A stretch of 64,000 bases of DNA from Theristus sp. LFF4_11. Its lineage: Eukaryota > Nematoda > Chromadorea > Monhysterida > Xyalidae. Location of the stretch: contig JASANC010000628.1 of assembly GCA_030248135.1 (NCBI GenBank), positions 1 through 64,000 on the forward strand, read 5' to 3'. Of this stretch, positions 27,601 through 36,860 are shown in pieces. Numbering within the stretch: the stretch's first letter is position 1; every line of letters starts with the position of its first letter. The translations under genes and the position numbers were made by a program. The notes beneath the pieces are model-generated. The model was not told the origin of the DNA. It ran no database searches and saw only the letters and a list, made by a program, of their open reading frames with translations.

Positions 27601-30144
27601 CCTGAAGTTCTGATTTTAAACCGGGACGGTCACCTTGCCTCTGCAGGGTGCGTCACGCGCGCGCCGTCTCCGACAAGGAGCTGACGTCAGTCGGCAACGA
27701 CTGGCGACACGACGTCGAGATTCTCTGCGCGAAATACTCGAACTCGCCGGAGTTGCTCGAGCGAATCGCGAAGAATCTCATCGAGTCTGCCGAAACGTCG
27801 GCCGTGCGCATCGCCGAGTCGCTGTTTGAGCAGTCGGAACGCCAACAACAACAACAACAACAACAACAACAGCAAAAGGCACAACAACCACCACCACAAC
27901 AACATCAACAGCAACAACACGTGCAACAACACCAACAACAACAGCAGCTCGTGCCGCAGCAACTCCAACACCAGCAGCAACAGTCGACGGCGCCGCCGCA
28001 GTTGGAGCCACGGCCGAAACTGTCGCAGGCCGGGCAGCCGAAGAACGCGCGGCCGCCGCCGCTGCAGCAGCAGGTCTCCACGGCCAACATGGCTTCCAAG
28101 GTGAAGAATGTTGGTTTGATTAAACCTGTCACTTTTTTCACAGAACGTGGAAAATTGGATATGAAAAGAATGGGGTGTTTGAATAATAAACCGGCAAAAT
28201 ACGCGTTCGCTTGAACACACCTTTTTTTTTTAAAAACGGTCGGACGCGCTCGGTCGGACGTGTCCGGACCGGAAAAATGACGTAGCTGTTTTAATGGCCC
28301 GTCCTTACTTGACCGTGTCGTATGTGACCGTACGTCAACGGCAGCACGTCCTTGGACGGTAGTATGCTCAGGAAACAGGAGACGTAACGTGACGTGCGGC
28401 GCATACGGCGGCGTGGACGGGTCTTGAAAAAACGCGTCGGTCATGTAGAGCAACCTCAGTTTTTTTTGGCTGATCCATTCACGTGTGACAAAATACGTGA
28501 TGCGCTGAACGAAACTGCAGTTCTGGTGCCTGTGCGCGACAAGCTGGTGGTTTTGACAAACCAAATGACGTCACTTTCTTCTGACACGTTCGTAAGCCAT
28601 CTAGCGCGAACGACCTGTAAATCGCCCTCACGTGACTGATCCCCAGTTCAAGAAGTATCAATTCATTTTTTAAATCAAATAAAAAAACCGTTTGTTTCTT
28701 CACTTCAGTCGATCCGTTCCTCCGGCCGCGGTCAGCACAAAACGAAAGTGCAACAGATGAGTCTACTGAATCAGACGACGCCGCCGCCCGCTCCGGCGTC
28801 CTTGCCACCGTCGCAGCAGCAGACGACCGCTAATCAGGTTTGCGAGAAAAAAATGGAGACAATGGTTGATGGAGACCGTTCGGTTGGGAGAACAATGTGG
28901 ATTTGCTCGCGAACCTTGTGCTTTGAATCGCCCATTCTCCCGCATGAACGGTCAACGCAGTCAATCCAAAGCCCATCCATACTGACGTACGCTGACGTAC
29001 ATCGACGTCCATCAAAGCCAGCGATGCGTCTCCATGGGTGGTATGCAATAACACGAGACGTGCCGTACATACGCACGTCCCTATGGACGATCGTGTGCTG
29101 AATCACGAGACCTGGCCTGACGTGACGTGCCGTCGTATGCACACACGTCAGCATGGATGGATGCGGCGTCAATAATCATTTTCGTGTCGAGACCACGCGA
29201 ATACAGCCGCTTATATCACACAGTTGGCGCAGCCAGCGGCCACCAGCGCGACGTCGTCGAGCGCACTGAACTCGGTGTTTCCGGCGCAGCCGCAGATCGA
29301 ATGGGGCCGCCCGCAACACGGCCTTTATGGGATGGCGTTCGAGTACGCCAGCGCCGCGACGGCCGGCTTCGATCTGACGCAGCACCAACAGCAGCAGGTT
29401 TGGCGAACGACTCGTGGTGTTTTTGTGGTTTGATTTCGTTTGGCGTGGTTTTTTGTTGTTGTTGAAGTGTAGCTCATGGGTAGTCAATCGGTTGAATGGC
29501 TGTTTTTTGAATTGGGCTCTCCGTTGATTGAATGATCCTGCCTGCCGTGCAAGATGCAGCCAGATTTAAACGCAAGAACGCAGAAATTGGATGTGGTTTA
29601 CAATAGCTTTTGATCGCAGCTGATCGGTTTTTTGTTGTTCGTTCATAGCCGCTATTACTGTGGAAAAGTGGTCATATATGTTTTTAGTAAGTTACAGAGC
29701 ATTCATGTATGATACACACCTACTGCACAGACTAAATCTATCAGATATCAACTAGCTGATTGGTCGGTGTCGGCGTACAACGAATAATTGGCGAAACGCC
29801 TAACAGATTTACCAAATAATTTGATTGCATTTGCATTGGTGATCACGTGATGCATTCTGTGCAAACTGTGCTTCCACAGCAATACATACAACACGTGACC
29901 ATTCATCAGCCAGCTAGTTGGCTATGTTCTAGAGTTAGACTGCAGCCAAAATCCAACCAACCGAACATTCGGTGCACAGGTGCTGAACCAGGATTTCCTC
30001 CTGCAACATTCGGGCGCCTTCCGAGCCCCGCCGGTGTCGGCGCACCAGCAGAACACGACAAGCAGCGCACAACAACAACAACAACAGCAGACACAACAAC
30101 GCTTCGTGCAAGCGCCGGACTTCTCAATGTTCTTTCCGGGCTGA
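9630..30144 (+). CDS. Unrecognised 1,931-residue nuclear-type protein with AT-hook and three tandem Cys/His modules
   Basis: Thirty-one exons, all junctions in phase: 9630-9798, 10126-10783, 11064-11190, 11412-11465, 11904-12109, 14090-14198, 14801-14933, 15274-15368, 15585-15797, 16144-16420, 16724-16999, 17588-17747, 18237-18337, 18759-18839, 19006-19222, 19907-20078, 21167-21290, 21730-21883, 22465-22690, 23132-23239, 23482-23614, 24032-24173, 24440-24585, 24920-25029, 25344-25585, 26040-26287, 26905-27097, 27647-28100, 28709-28837, 29224-29397, 29980-30144. Residues 1-500 are mostly acidic and disordered. An AT-hook (RGRGRPRKN) lies near 541-550, then Pro-rich and acidic stretches. Residues 996-1670 hold three units, each with [DN][FY]G[PQ]V[EK]W, CxxC, a PDxP[DE]..HxC block and a helix opening YxDxP-like. 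A poly-Gln/Gln-rich region follows (about 1690-1740). I know no family with this layout; FLYWCH or WRKY/GCM-type zinc folds are the nearest idea, weakly. Nuclear DNA or chromatin binding is inference. Confidence 0.85.
11636..11795. mobile_element. Palindromic MITE, family M1, diverged, intron 4 of the three-module gene
   Basis: Contains AATCAGCTGATTG and GGTCACGTGATGCATGC on the left, and the inverse blocks ending TTCGACTG on the right. The left terminus is degraded. Confidence 0.6.
12285..12390. repeat. Repeat family M3 fragment
   Basis: Shares GCCAATTTTGAATTC and a ...GCGAGCATTGAGTC end with the copies at about 16445-16640, 34545-34720 and 52425-52630. It lies in intron 5, just left of the hAT insertion. 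Confidence 0.55.
12448..13974 (-). mobile_element. hAT-superfamily transposon remnant with 8-bp target duplication
   Basis: The element begins TAGGGATGGATCC and ends with the inverse-type TCCATCCCTA. Both flanks carry the identical octamer GTATCGTG (12440-12447 and 13975-13982), the hallmark of hAT insertion. Just inside both ends are clusters of CCGGATCCGG-like words. The only coding region is the C-terminal part of a transposase on the minus strand. It sits wholly in intron 5 of the three-module gene. The perfect duplication suggests a fairly recent insertion of an already deleted copy. Confidence 0.93.
12700..13407 (-). pseudogene. hAT transposase C-terminal fragment
   Basis: An open frame of 235 codons carries the hAT C-terminal dimerisation region: a YPKLSTIARRYLAPL-type stretch followed by SVASERMFSEA and a downstream LS..NAEKVMFLN segment, as in ZBED and hobo/Ac-type transposases. 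Upstream (residues 20-60) is the VDPRFK-type segment common in these proteins. The BED zinc finger and most of the RNase H-like catalytic core are missing from the element, so this is a non-autonomous relic rather than a working transposase. It is not an exon of the host gene: it lies on the opposite strand, inside an intron. Confidence 0.85.
14227..14375. mobile_element. Palindromic MITE, family M1, intron 6 of the three-module gene
   Basis: Starts CAGTCATATT and ends TAATTGACTG. It contains ATCAGCTGATTGGTTG and the inverse CCAACCAATCAGCTAG, with CACGTGACGC and GCATCACGTCAC inside. Confidence 0.65.
15022..15196. mobile_element. MITE family M2 with internal tandem repeats, intron 7
   Basis: Ends are inverted (CAGTTCATCTGG left; GCGAGATAGACAG right). 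The middle is three imperfect tandem copies of a unit of about 31 bases containing CAATCAGCGCTGAGAATTG. A second copy lies at 46961-47120. Confidence 0.7.
16445..16640. repeat. Repeat family M3 copy, intron 10
   Basis: Begins around GCGACTCAATGCG and ends around GCGCATTGAGACGCGGG, with GCCAATTTTGAATTCCCGCG inside. The inverted CTCAATGCG / CGCATTGAG ends suggest a MITE. Confidence 0.6.
18480..18680. repeat. Repeat family M3 copy, intron 13
   Basis: Inverted ends GGTTCTGCGACTCAATGCG and GCGCGCATTGAGTCGCAC enclose unrelated sequence. This pair shows the M3 termini most clearly. Confidence 0.6.
20197..20973. mobile_element. Palindromic MITE, family M1, interrupted by a foldback element (intron 16)
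   Basis: The two outer parts, 20197-20244 and 20845-20973, join into a normal M1 copy: a GCTGATTGGTTG segment on the left, and CACGTGAAGCATGCG plus a second arm ending CCAACCAATCAGC and TAGACTG on the right. The 600-bp insert between them carries its own target duplication. Confidence 0.75.
20245..20844. mobile_element. 600-bp foldback element with 9-bp target duplication
   Basis: Inverted arms of about 145 bases each lie at 20255-20395 and 20690-20835. The outer part of each arm is a run of about seven copies of a 15-base unit with core AATTCCGGCCCG; the inner part (ending near TTAATATTGTTC...) is unique sequence. The flanking 9-mer GATGACACC occurs at 20236-20244 and 20845-20853. A 9-bp duplication with long inverted ends suits Mutator-like elements, but no transposase is present, so class is inference. 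Confidence 0.8.
26559..26796. mobile_element. Short TIR element H, copy 2 (uninterrupted), intron 26
   Basis: About 238 bases, continuous across the site where the copy at 2562-3710 is broken. Both ends share the AACGTGTCC motif in inverted orientation and a GTGACGTCA-like core. It lies between the CxxC exon and the HxC exon of module 3. Confidence 0.75.
27413..27564. mobile_element. Palindromic MITE, family M1, intron 27
   Basis: Near-symmetrical copy: AACTCTAAATTATAGGCAAT then CAGCTGATTGG and GATCACGTGATGCATG on the left, and GCATCACGTGATC, CCAATCAGCTGATTG and TTATAAT on the right. Confidence 0.75.
27843..27960 (+). repeat. CAA/CAG trinucleotide tract coding for poly-Gln
   Basis: Within exon 28 of the three-module gene. 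The run encodes an almost pure Gln stretch interrupted by Pro, His and Val. Mixed CAA and CAG codons make it less prone to slippage than a pure repeat. Confidence 0.85.
29730..29943. mobile_element. Palindromic MITE, family M1, diverged, intron 30
   Basis: Left arm carries CAACTAGCTGATTGGTCGG; right arm has GGTGATCACGTGATGCATT and later CACGTGACC, CAGCTAGTTGG and AGAGTTAGACTG. The right end is 37 bases from the acceptor of the last exon (29980). Confidence 0.6.
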
Positions 30145-32677
30145 TTCAGTGTTCGTGTTGTCAAACGAATTTTTACTCGTGTTTCTTGAATTATTTGTGT
30201 TTTCAAGAAAAATGGTTCGCTTTTTTGTTTGATGTCGTTTTTAGTCGTCGTTCGTCATGTCTGATGTGTCATTGTGTTTTGTTTTTGGTGGTCAAATGTG
30301 GTACTTTTTTGCTTCTTCGTCTTCTTCACGGACTTTTTCTCTTTGTACATTCGCATTAACGTAATACGCATTACGCAGACGCTGATTGGCTGCTGTTTTT
30401 TTTCGACAGGCTGATTGGTTGGGTAAAATTATGCAGCCAGTCAGGTGTTTCTAGATGCAGTTTGATTACGATATTTTGCTATGATTGCGTCTCATACCTT
30501 TCTCACACGCGTGAAAGCTGAAACCATTGTTCAAGCTTAATGATTGTTTTTGTTGTCTGCGTTTTAGCCAGTCGTTCGCAAAATTCTTATTCTCGGAGCT
30601 GTTTTTATATATCGTTGTTGTCTTCGTGTTTTTTTGTTGGTCGTTTTTCGTGTGAAATTCTGGATGGTTGATTTTGCACTTGTGAATTGGATGTCGCTGT
30701 CTGTGCTTGTTTGAATCAATGTCTGATATCGAATTAGCAAGAGACTGCTTTGTTTGTAGAATAAAGCTTAACGTTGTCGAAACATTTCCCGTTCCAACAA
30801 TTGTGATTTTCTTACCAAAAGCCGATTTATTTTCATTTCGCAGAAAATAGGAGCAACGGTAACCACCAGAAAAAAGACACGGAATAATCACCACGCGTAA
30901 CAAAAGTAATAAGTAAAAGTAACAGTGGAACACGTTTTGTTGGGTTGCGCGCTGATTGGCTGGTTCATGATACTGAATACAGCCAACCAGAGTGCCGCAT
31001 TTAAAAAGTCAGGAAATGTGTTTCACCTTTGCAAAGTCTCCCAATTCCCAACCACGAAAAACAAAAAAGTAGATCACAAGATAAAAACAAAAACGATTTT
31101 TTGGGTTACGATAAAAAAACTCATCCATATTCTGAAATGTGTTACGACAATTAGGCAAACAGCGTTTTTCTGAATGAATGTTGGACCCATTTCAATAGCC
31201 ACACACCCGAAATAGAAACAAGCCAGAAACCGATTTTTCAAAACGAAATGCAAAAAGCACAGAACAAAAAACGACAAACCTTGTACAGATAAAAAAACCG
31301 CCATCACCAAATTCACTTCTGATAACCCCACAAAATAAATATAGTCAAACACGTTTGTATTTTAATGCAGCTAATAGCTTCAAACAGCCAATCAGCGTGC
31401 CGTTTGAAATTAGTTTTCGAAAATCTGAAAACTGTTTGACACAATCAAATTTCCATTTCACTGTAAAATTCTCTATTTCTCAACAACAACAAGCAACCCA
31501 ACAAAAAACAATTCAACAGTGTAACAACACAACTGCACATGAGCAGGTCACCCTAAAACTTGAAAATGTTGCGCAAAAACACCGAAAAAATCAACTCAAA
31601 TTTCAGAAACAAAAATAACCGATACTAATTCCTAATTACGAACATTCCCATGCAGACAGACGTTTTTTGTTAAAAACTTTGCCACTGTTTCTTTTTGCAT
31701 CACATTTCCCTTACAAATTTAAAGATCAATAACAAAATACATGCATGAAAAGCAGAACAGCAATTGCTTCAAGATGACAGATGTTGTGGTGAAGTCTGAA
31801 ATAAAGAGCTTACACATGTAGTAGTTCTGTCTCAAAAGTTTCCAATAATCAAATTATACTGCTATTAAATTAAAGACACAAAACGCAACCGCCCAATGCC
31901 AAACATAAACGACAAAAAAACTAACAACAACAACAAAGAAACAATATGCAATAACAATTCAAAAAAAGAAACGCACAAGAATTTTAGTCGCGTCCTGTCT
32001 TGAATATTAATAAAAAACCAAAATATTAAATTAGAAACTAACCAGGGGCAAAAAATAACAAACAAAAACAAAAGTAGAGATTTTGTGTGCCAAGTTTTTG
32101 TTTGCGAATCACTATTGATCACTCACGTTTGTTTTGTGCAGTAAGAAAGAACACTTTTGCAATAAAAAGTAATTGGTGCTGGTGTTTTTTGCCCACAACC
32201 AAATGTTTGTATGATTTCCCTTCTATGCTGGTAATTCAATGCGGCGGCCTTGCATTACTGAAAAATAGAAAAAAAACCAAAAATTGGCACATGTGAACAG
32301 AAGAAAAACATCCCGACAGTTTTGTTGGAGATTTTGGTCAACGTATTTTGCTTTGATTTCTTGAATTCCTTTCCTAGGCTGTCAACTCCAATGAACGACC
32401 CTTGACAATAACTGAAAAGATTAGGACACTCAGTTGTTGAACGGTCAAGCGTTTTCATTCAATCAGCAAGCTGCCCCTTGAACTGGCGTCAAATGCCAAA
32501 TCCTTTCGTCCCTGCGGAGTTCTGTTTTTTTTGTTTTACTCGGCACCTTTAAGCGTCAGGTAAATGCACAGGGAAACAGGTTCCAAGCCAGCAAGCTGGC
32601 ATACACTGTATACAGTATACTACTTTATGAATGCCCTCAACGTGAGAATGAAAGACGAAAAGCTCGCGATAGAGAAA
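30145..32677. other. Convergent intergenic region between the three-module gene and the KDEL receptor gene
   Basis: No gene is seen. It should contain the two 3' UTRs; one AATAAA on the plus strand lies at 30760-30765. Two short segments with GCTGATTGGCTG (near 30375 and 30952) look like MITE pieces. The rest is A/T-rich and featureless to me. Confidence 0.5.
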
Positions 32678-35600
32678 CTAACCGCGTGTAATGTACAAGT
32701 AGAAAAAGTCCGCGTATAGCACGGTTTGCACGCAGCCGGCGACGACGGCGATCGGATCGAAGAACTGCTCGGTCATGTAACGGTAGACCTGCAGTCGGTG
32801 TGATTGTAAAGTTTTTTTAATCGAATATAAAAGTTGAAATGCGATGCCGGAGCATCAGTAATGCGTGCGTTTATCCTTGATTTGTTGTTGAGTTTGCTTT
32901 TGTTGAGTTTGATGCGTTCAATGTCTGCTTCATTTAACAAAATTTGCAGCTGAAAAACGCATTTTTGCGTTTGTGGAAACTAAACTGACTGAAATCAACA
33001 AATTCAGGTGAAAATTTCTCCATGTACCATGTCGGAATTTGGAGCTACCTGCACGATGCAGATGACTGTTTTTTTTCTAGAAAAACCTGGCAGTTTTATA
33101 AAAAAGGCTAGCACCACTGAGTGCTTGAATAAATTCATAAAACAGCATACCGTATTACCTCTAATAAACCCCCATGGGGGTTTATTTCTTCAGCGACTTC
33201 TGGGGGTGGGGGTTTATTTTTGGGGGGGGGCTTTATTTTTGGGGGGGGGTTTATTTGGAAACCATTTTTAGGAGTGGGCAAAATGGCAAAAATACCTTCC
33301 ATAGCAGGAAGGAAGTCGCAGAAACTTCTATTCTACATAGAAATTTCCTTTTACAACAGCCTTTTGTAATGAAATTACCATTAACTCATCCATTTGGGGC
33401 CTTTGGTAGCACAATTTCATCATTTTCACTGCAACCAGCCACTGAATGCGCTGGGTATGTGTTTCAAACAGGTTTCAATAATCCCCCATGGGGGATTATT
33501 TTGGGGGGGATTATTTGGAAACTTGTCGAGGGGGTGGGGGTTTATTTTGGGGGGGGGGGTTAATTTTGGGGGGGGGTTTAATAGAGGTAATACGGTATTT
33601 ATAATTTCCGCACATCACCTTGAGGAGCAGGAGCAGTTCCGGCAAGCAACAACAAAACAACAACAACAGGAGCAGACACTGGTAAATCAGTTGACATGTG
33701 CTGTTTCACGATTTCATTCAGGGTCTCAGTGGTATCATCATTCGGAACAGAGTCTGTTTTGTTTCGTAATTTGTGAACTGATGAAAAGAAAGATGACTCG
33801 CAGATCGCGAATACAAACTAAACTACACTGAACTAAATTAACCAAAACCCTCGTGGCCTAATGGTAGCGCGTTACTCTTGTCTGCGCGTTCCAGGGATCG
33901 AGCCCCGCCGCACGGGTGTATAGGCACTTGATGACGGAGAAAACTCGACGGCGTTAAGTGTACGCTTTTCTGGGTTAGCCAGCCTTGGCTAAAAAAACAC
34001 CGCCTAAAATCCCAACTGTTTTATGTTGTTTCATCGGTCTCCTTTATCTCATGTTGTCTTAACAGTTTTAGCGGAGAATTCAGCATTCTTGCAAAATGAA
34101 TGAATGAACGAACGAAACGAACCCAATTGGCGATGTACAACGCGCGATAGACGCCAAGCGCGAACAGATAATGACTGGTGATCGTTTCGGCCTCGCCCGT
34201 CTTCGAGAGCATGAACAACTGCGGAAGAATGGCGACGGATTCGAGATAGATGCTGAAGGTCCAAAGGATCTGCAAGCACACAAAGTTCGGAGGCCGTTGA
34301 AGCAGCAGCATTAAAATTCGGTAAACGCCACCAACACGCACGCACGCAAGCAAGCTTTTGTTTTTTTGTCTGATTTTTGTAACGTTTGCGTCTTCCTAAA
34401 TTGCGACTATAATTTGACAGTATTTCGCGCACGTTTTGCAGAATGTGCAGTTTTGCAAGAATTCTACGACAGAAATCGGGTCGATGTTACAACAAGCGAA
34501 TGAACAAACGAACAGTCTTGTTCTACTGGTGTTACTAACAATTTGTTGGGTTTTGCTACTCAATGCGTCTGCATACGTGGAAAAGAAACCGTTATTCAAA
34601 GTGACTCAGCCCTATTTAGGGAACTCGGATCAATGTGTCGATTTTGAATTCCCCGTCATACATGAAACTGTTCACCATCTATGCGCGCATTGAGTCCTCG
34701 GGACCAAAATAAACGATAATAACCAATCACGTTCACAAAAGAACCATCAGTATGTACTCGCTCATTTTCAACAGTTTAGGTGAGTGATCGATCGACACAA
34801 AAAGCCAAAACTGAATTGAACCCGCACACAGCAAAAAGCAGAATTCAATTGAAAACAAAAAAAACGCAACTTGCCTCCATGACCGTGAATTCGTGGTTGA
34901 CGAGCAAGGCGAGCACCGCACACGGCAGCACGAGGAACTCGATGCGAAACGTGTCGTGGTTTCTGCAGACGAGTTTTAAAAATAGGAGAATGTGAGCAGT
35001 GCAGAGGAAAAAGTGCCTGTTGTGTGTGCGTGGCACATTTTATAGTGCAATAATTGTAAAAGGTTGCTGTTTCGCTAGGTGGCTAGAGACGTAGACGCAT
35101 GCCACAATGCTGGTTGGTTCATCAGTGCAACGGATGTCAGGCAAAGAGGCCAACGCCATACCAATTTAAAAAAAAATAGTACCACTCTGAGCGCCTGAAT
35201 GCATTCACGAAACAACATATTTCCTCACATCACGTTGAAGAGCAGACACTGGTAAATCAATGTTCATGTGAAACAAAAACGGAACTGCGAAGTTTCATGA
35301 TTTCATTCAGTGGCTCGCTGTTTGCACCACTAAACTTTTAAAACTGGCGCCTAGAAGAGAACAAATCTCAAATCAAACAAGAATATCTGAAAACAAAGCA
35401 GAACTGACTTGTCATAGGTCGCTTTGAATTTCACCCACATCAAATACACCGTCCCAACGGACGTAACGATGAATACAACCTGGAAAAAAATACAAAATAG
35501 TTCCAGATAACAAACTGGGTTGAGAGCATGGAGAAGAAAATCTGTGATATGGCTTTTTGTTTTATGGCTTATAGACATCATGGAACAAAATGACGCTTCA

Positions 35601-36108
35601 TTTTAAATTGATGCATGACAGAGAAAAAATAGCGTGAAAATTTTTATAGCAAACAACATTCAGGACCAACCTTCATCACTGAATTGTAAATGGAGACGAA
35701 ATTGGTGACCAAATCGAGATACCTAGAAGCGAAGACGAGTGTGAAGAGAAGCTGAGAACGGCCGGAAATGCCTGAAAAAACAGACAAAACGAAATGCGAA
35801 ATTGTGAAGTGAAGCAAGCTTTATTGGACAATTGTGATTCGTGGTAGAAGAGTAGACAGACACGGGACAAGGAAAGACGCAATTGCTAATCAATCAGGAT
35901 TTTCAATCCTCGTTCAGTACGGTATTTTTCCGTGCCAGCCAAACCAAATTGAAAATCCGAAACGTTTCTTTGGTAGACAATTTTTGTTTTGCAACGAACA
36001 AAAAAACCGTAATTCACCAGCACACGATCGAGTTTTCCAGATTTTCGCGAGCAAAATAATGATGGCGACCAAATGCGACACGTCGCCGGCCAGTCGAAAG
36101 ACGTTCAT
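32678..36108 (-). CDS. KDELR: ER lumen protein-retaining (KDEL) receptor
   Basis: Seven-helix Golgi/ER receptor that binds C-terminal KDEL-type signals in the Golgi and returns escaped ER residents through COPI vesicles. Six exons, minus strand: 36108-36018, 35771-35671, 35479-35409, 34962-34875, 34269-34123, 32788-32678; all phases agree, giving 202 residues. Signature segments are [13 protein letters not shown] at the start, [52 protein letters not shown] and [14 protein letters not shown]. An in-frame ATG eight codons upstream exists, but the family start is MN[IL]FR. Intron 4 has a GC donor (GAG|GCAAGT). The protein ends YITRG-stop, about ten residues short of the vertebrate proteins, so the Lys-rich cytosolic tail is missing unless the GTTAGT at the stop is used as a splice donor to another short exon. 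Confidence 0.95.
33110..33720. repeat. Older dispersed repeat, copy 1, split by the G-rich element
   Basis: Outer parts (33110-33149 and 33596-33720) align with 35185-35310, sharing ...CACATCACCTTGA-type and GCAGACACTGGTAAATCA words. It lies in intron 5 of KDELR. Confidence 0.6.
33150..33595. mobile_element. G-rich TIR element at a TA site
   Basis: It begins CCGTATTACCTCTAATAAAC and ends with the inverse TTTAATAGAGGTAATACGG. TA lies on both sides (33148-33149 and 33596-33597). The interior alternates runs of G with GGGTTTATTTT and GGGATTATTTT words. The related repeat at about 35210 has one TA at the equivalent point, so the empty site is known. No coding capacity. Confidence 0.8.
33847..34020 (+). 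repeat. tRNA-derived SINE-like element or tRNA pseudogene
   Basis: A pol III A-box (TGGCCTAATGG) is followed at tRNA spacing by a B-box (GGATCGAGCCC). The putative acceptor strands ACCCTCG and CACGGGT pair at only five of seven positions and the anticodon arm is not convincing, so I do not call a functional tRNA. About 100 bases of non-tRNA sequence with short hairpins follow, as expected for a SINE body. Located in KDELR intron 5. Confidence 0.4.
34545..34720. repeat. Repeat family M3 copy, KDELR intron 4
   Basis: Contains CTCAATGCGTCTGCATACG near the left end, GGGAACTCGGATC in the middle, and ATGCGCGCATTGAGTC near the right end, matching the copies at 16445 and 52425. Confidence 0.65.
35185..35310. 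repeat. Older dispersed repeat, copy 2 (uninterrupted), KDELR intron 3
   Basis: Matches the flanks of the G-rich element at 33150-33595 and shows the site without the insertion. Confidence 0.6.
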
Positions 36109-36358
36109 TTTGTCGTCGGATTTTTCAGCCACCAGCGAAACCGAAGTTGTTCAATGATGAGCTTCTTTTCGATTGATTGAGCTGCGAACTTCGCTGGAAA
36201 ACCGCCGCCACCGTTCTCTCGCGATACGCACACCACACCTCAATCTTGCGATTGGTATGTTGTTCGGCCTCGGCGAACTTTCCTGTCGGGCAACACCAAT
36301 AAAAACGTCGGCGCAGCGACTGGACTGTGGTCGATTTTGTCAGCAAAACTCGCAGCAG

Positions 36359-36830
36359 CATAGTTGTTCTAGGGGGGGCCTGGGGGGGGCTGGCCCCCCC
36401 CAAAAAATTTTTGAATCTGTCTCTATCAAACAGGTTTTTTCGGCTCAGCTATTATCTATCTAAAAAAATTTCTCAGCCAGCTATCTATCTGAAAATTTTT
36501 GTCTTCGAAGACATAAAATGAGTTAATTTTTGACCAAAATTGACCATTTTTGCTCGTAATTCTTGAAAATTTCGCTAATTTTAGGTAAAATACGCGTTTA
36601 TACTTGATTTTTAGTGTATTTTTAGCATTATTTTGCTGTTTTTATAGCTTTTTAGCGTTTTAGCTATCTATCTATCAAATTTCAAAATTTTGACCGGCCC
36701 CCCCCAAAGTCACATGGCCCCCCCCCCGCGGCCCCCCCCCAAAATTTTTCAGCTATCTATCTATCTAGAAAATTTGCTCCAGCTATCTATATCGGCCCCC
36801 CCCCCAACCTAGAGATGTAAGGGTCAAAAA
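36359..36830. mobile_element. MITE family M4, copy with one end lost
   Basis: Starts CATAGTTGTTCTAGG, exactly the terminus of the complete element at 59380-59861, and continues with the same interior in inverse orientation (GATA-type tetranucleotides, GGCCCCCCC tracts). The second terminus is not found; the sequence runs into the family Y arm. Confidence 0.7.
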
Positions 36831-36860
36831 AAAAATTTTTTAACCAAATTTTCCTAGAGT

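Noticed and set aside
27687..28220. Leu- or Val-rich minus-strand frames
   Set aside because: They are the antisense of the CAA/CAG poly-Gln tract in exon 28.
33847..33925. Functional tRNA gene
   Set aside because: A- and B-boxes are present, but the acceptor stem has two mismatches in seven and no clean anticodon arm can be drawn. A SINE head or pseudogene is more likely.
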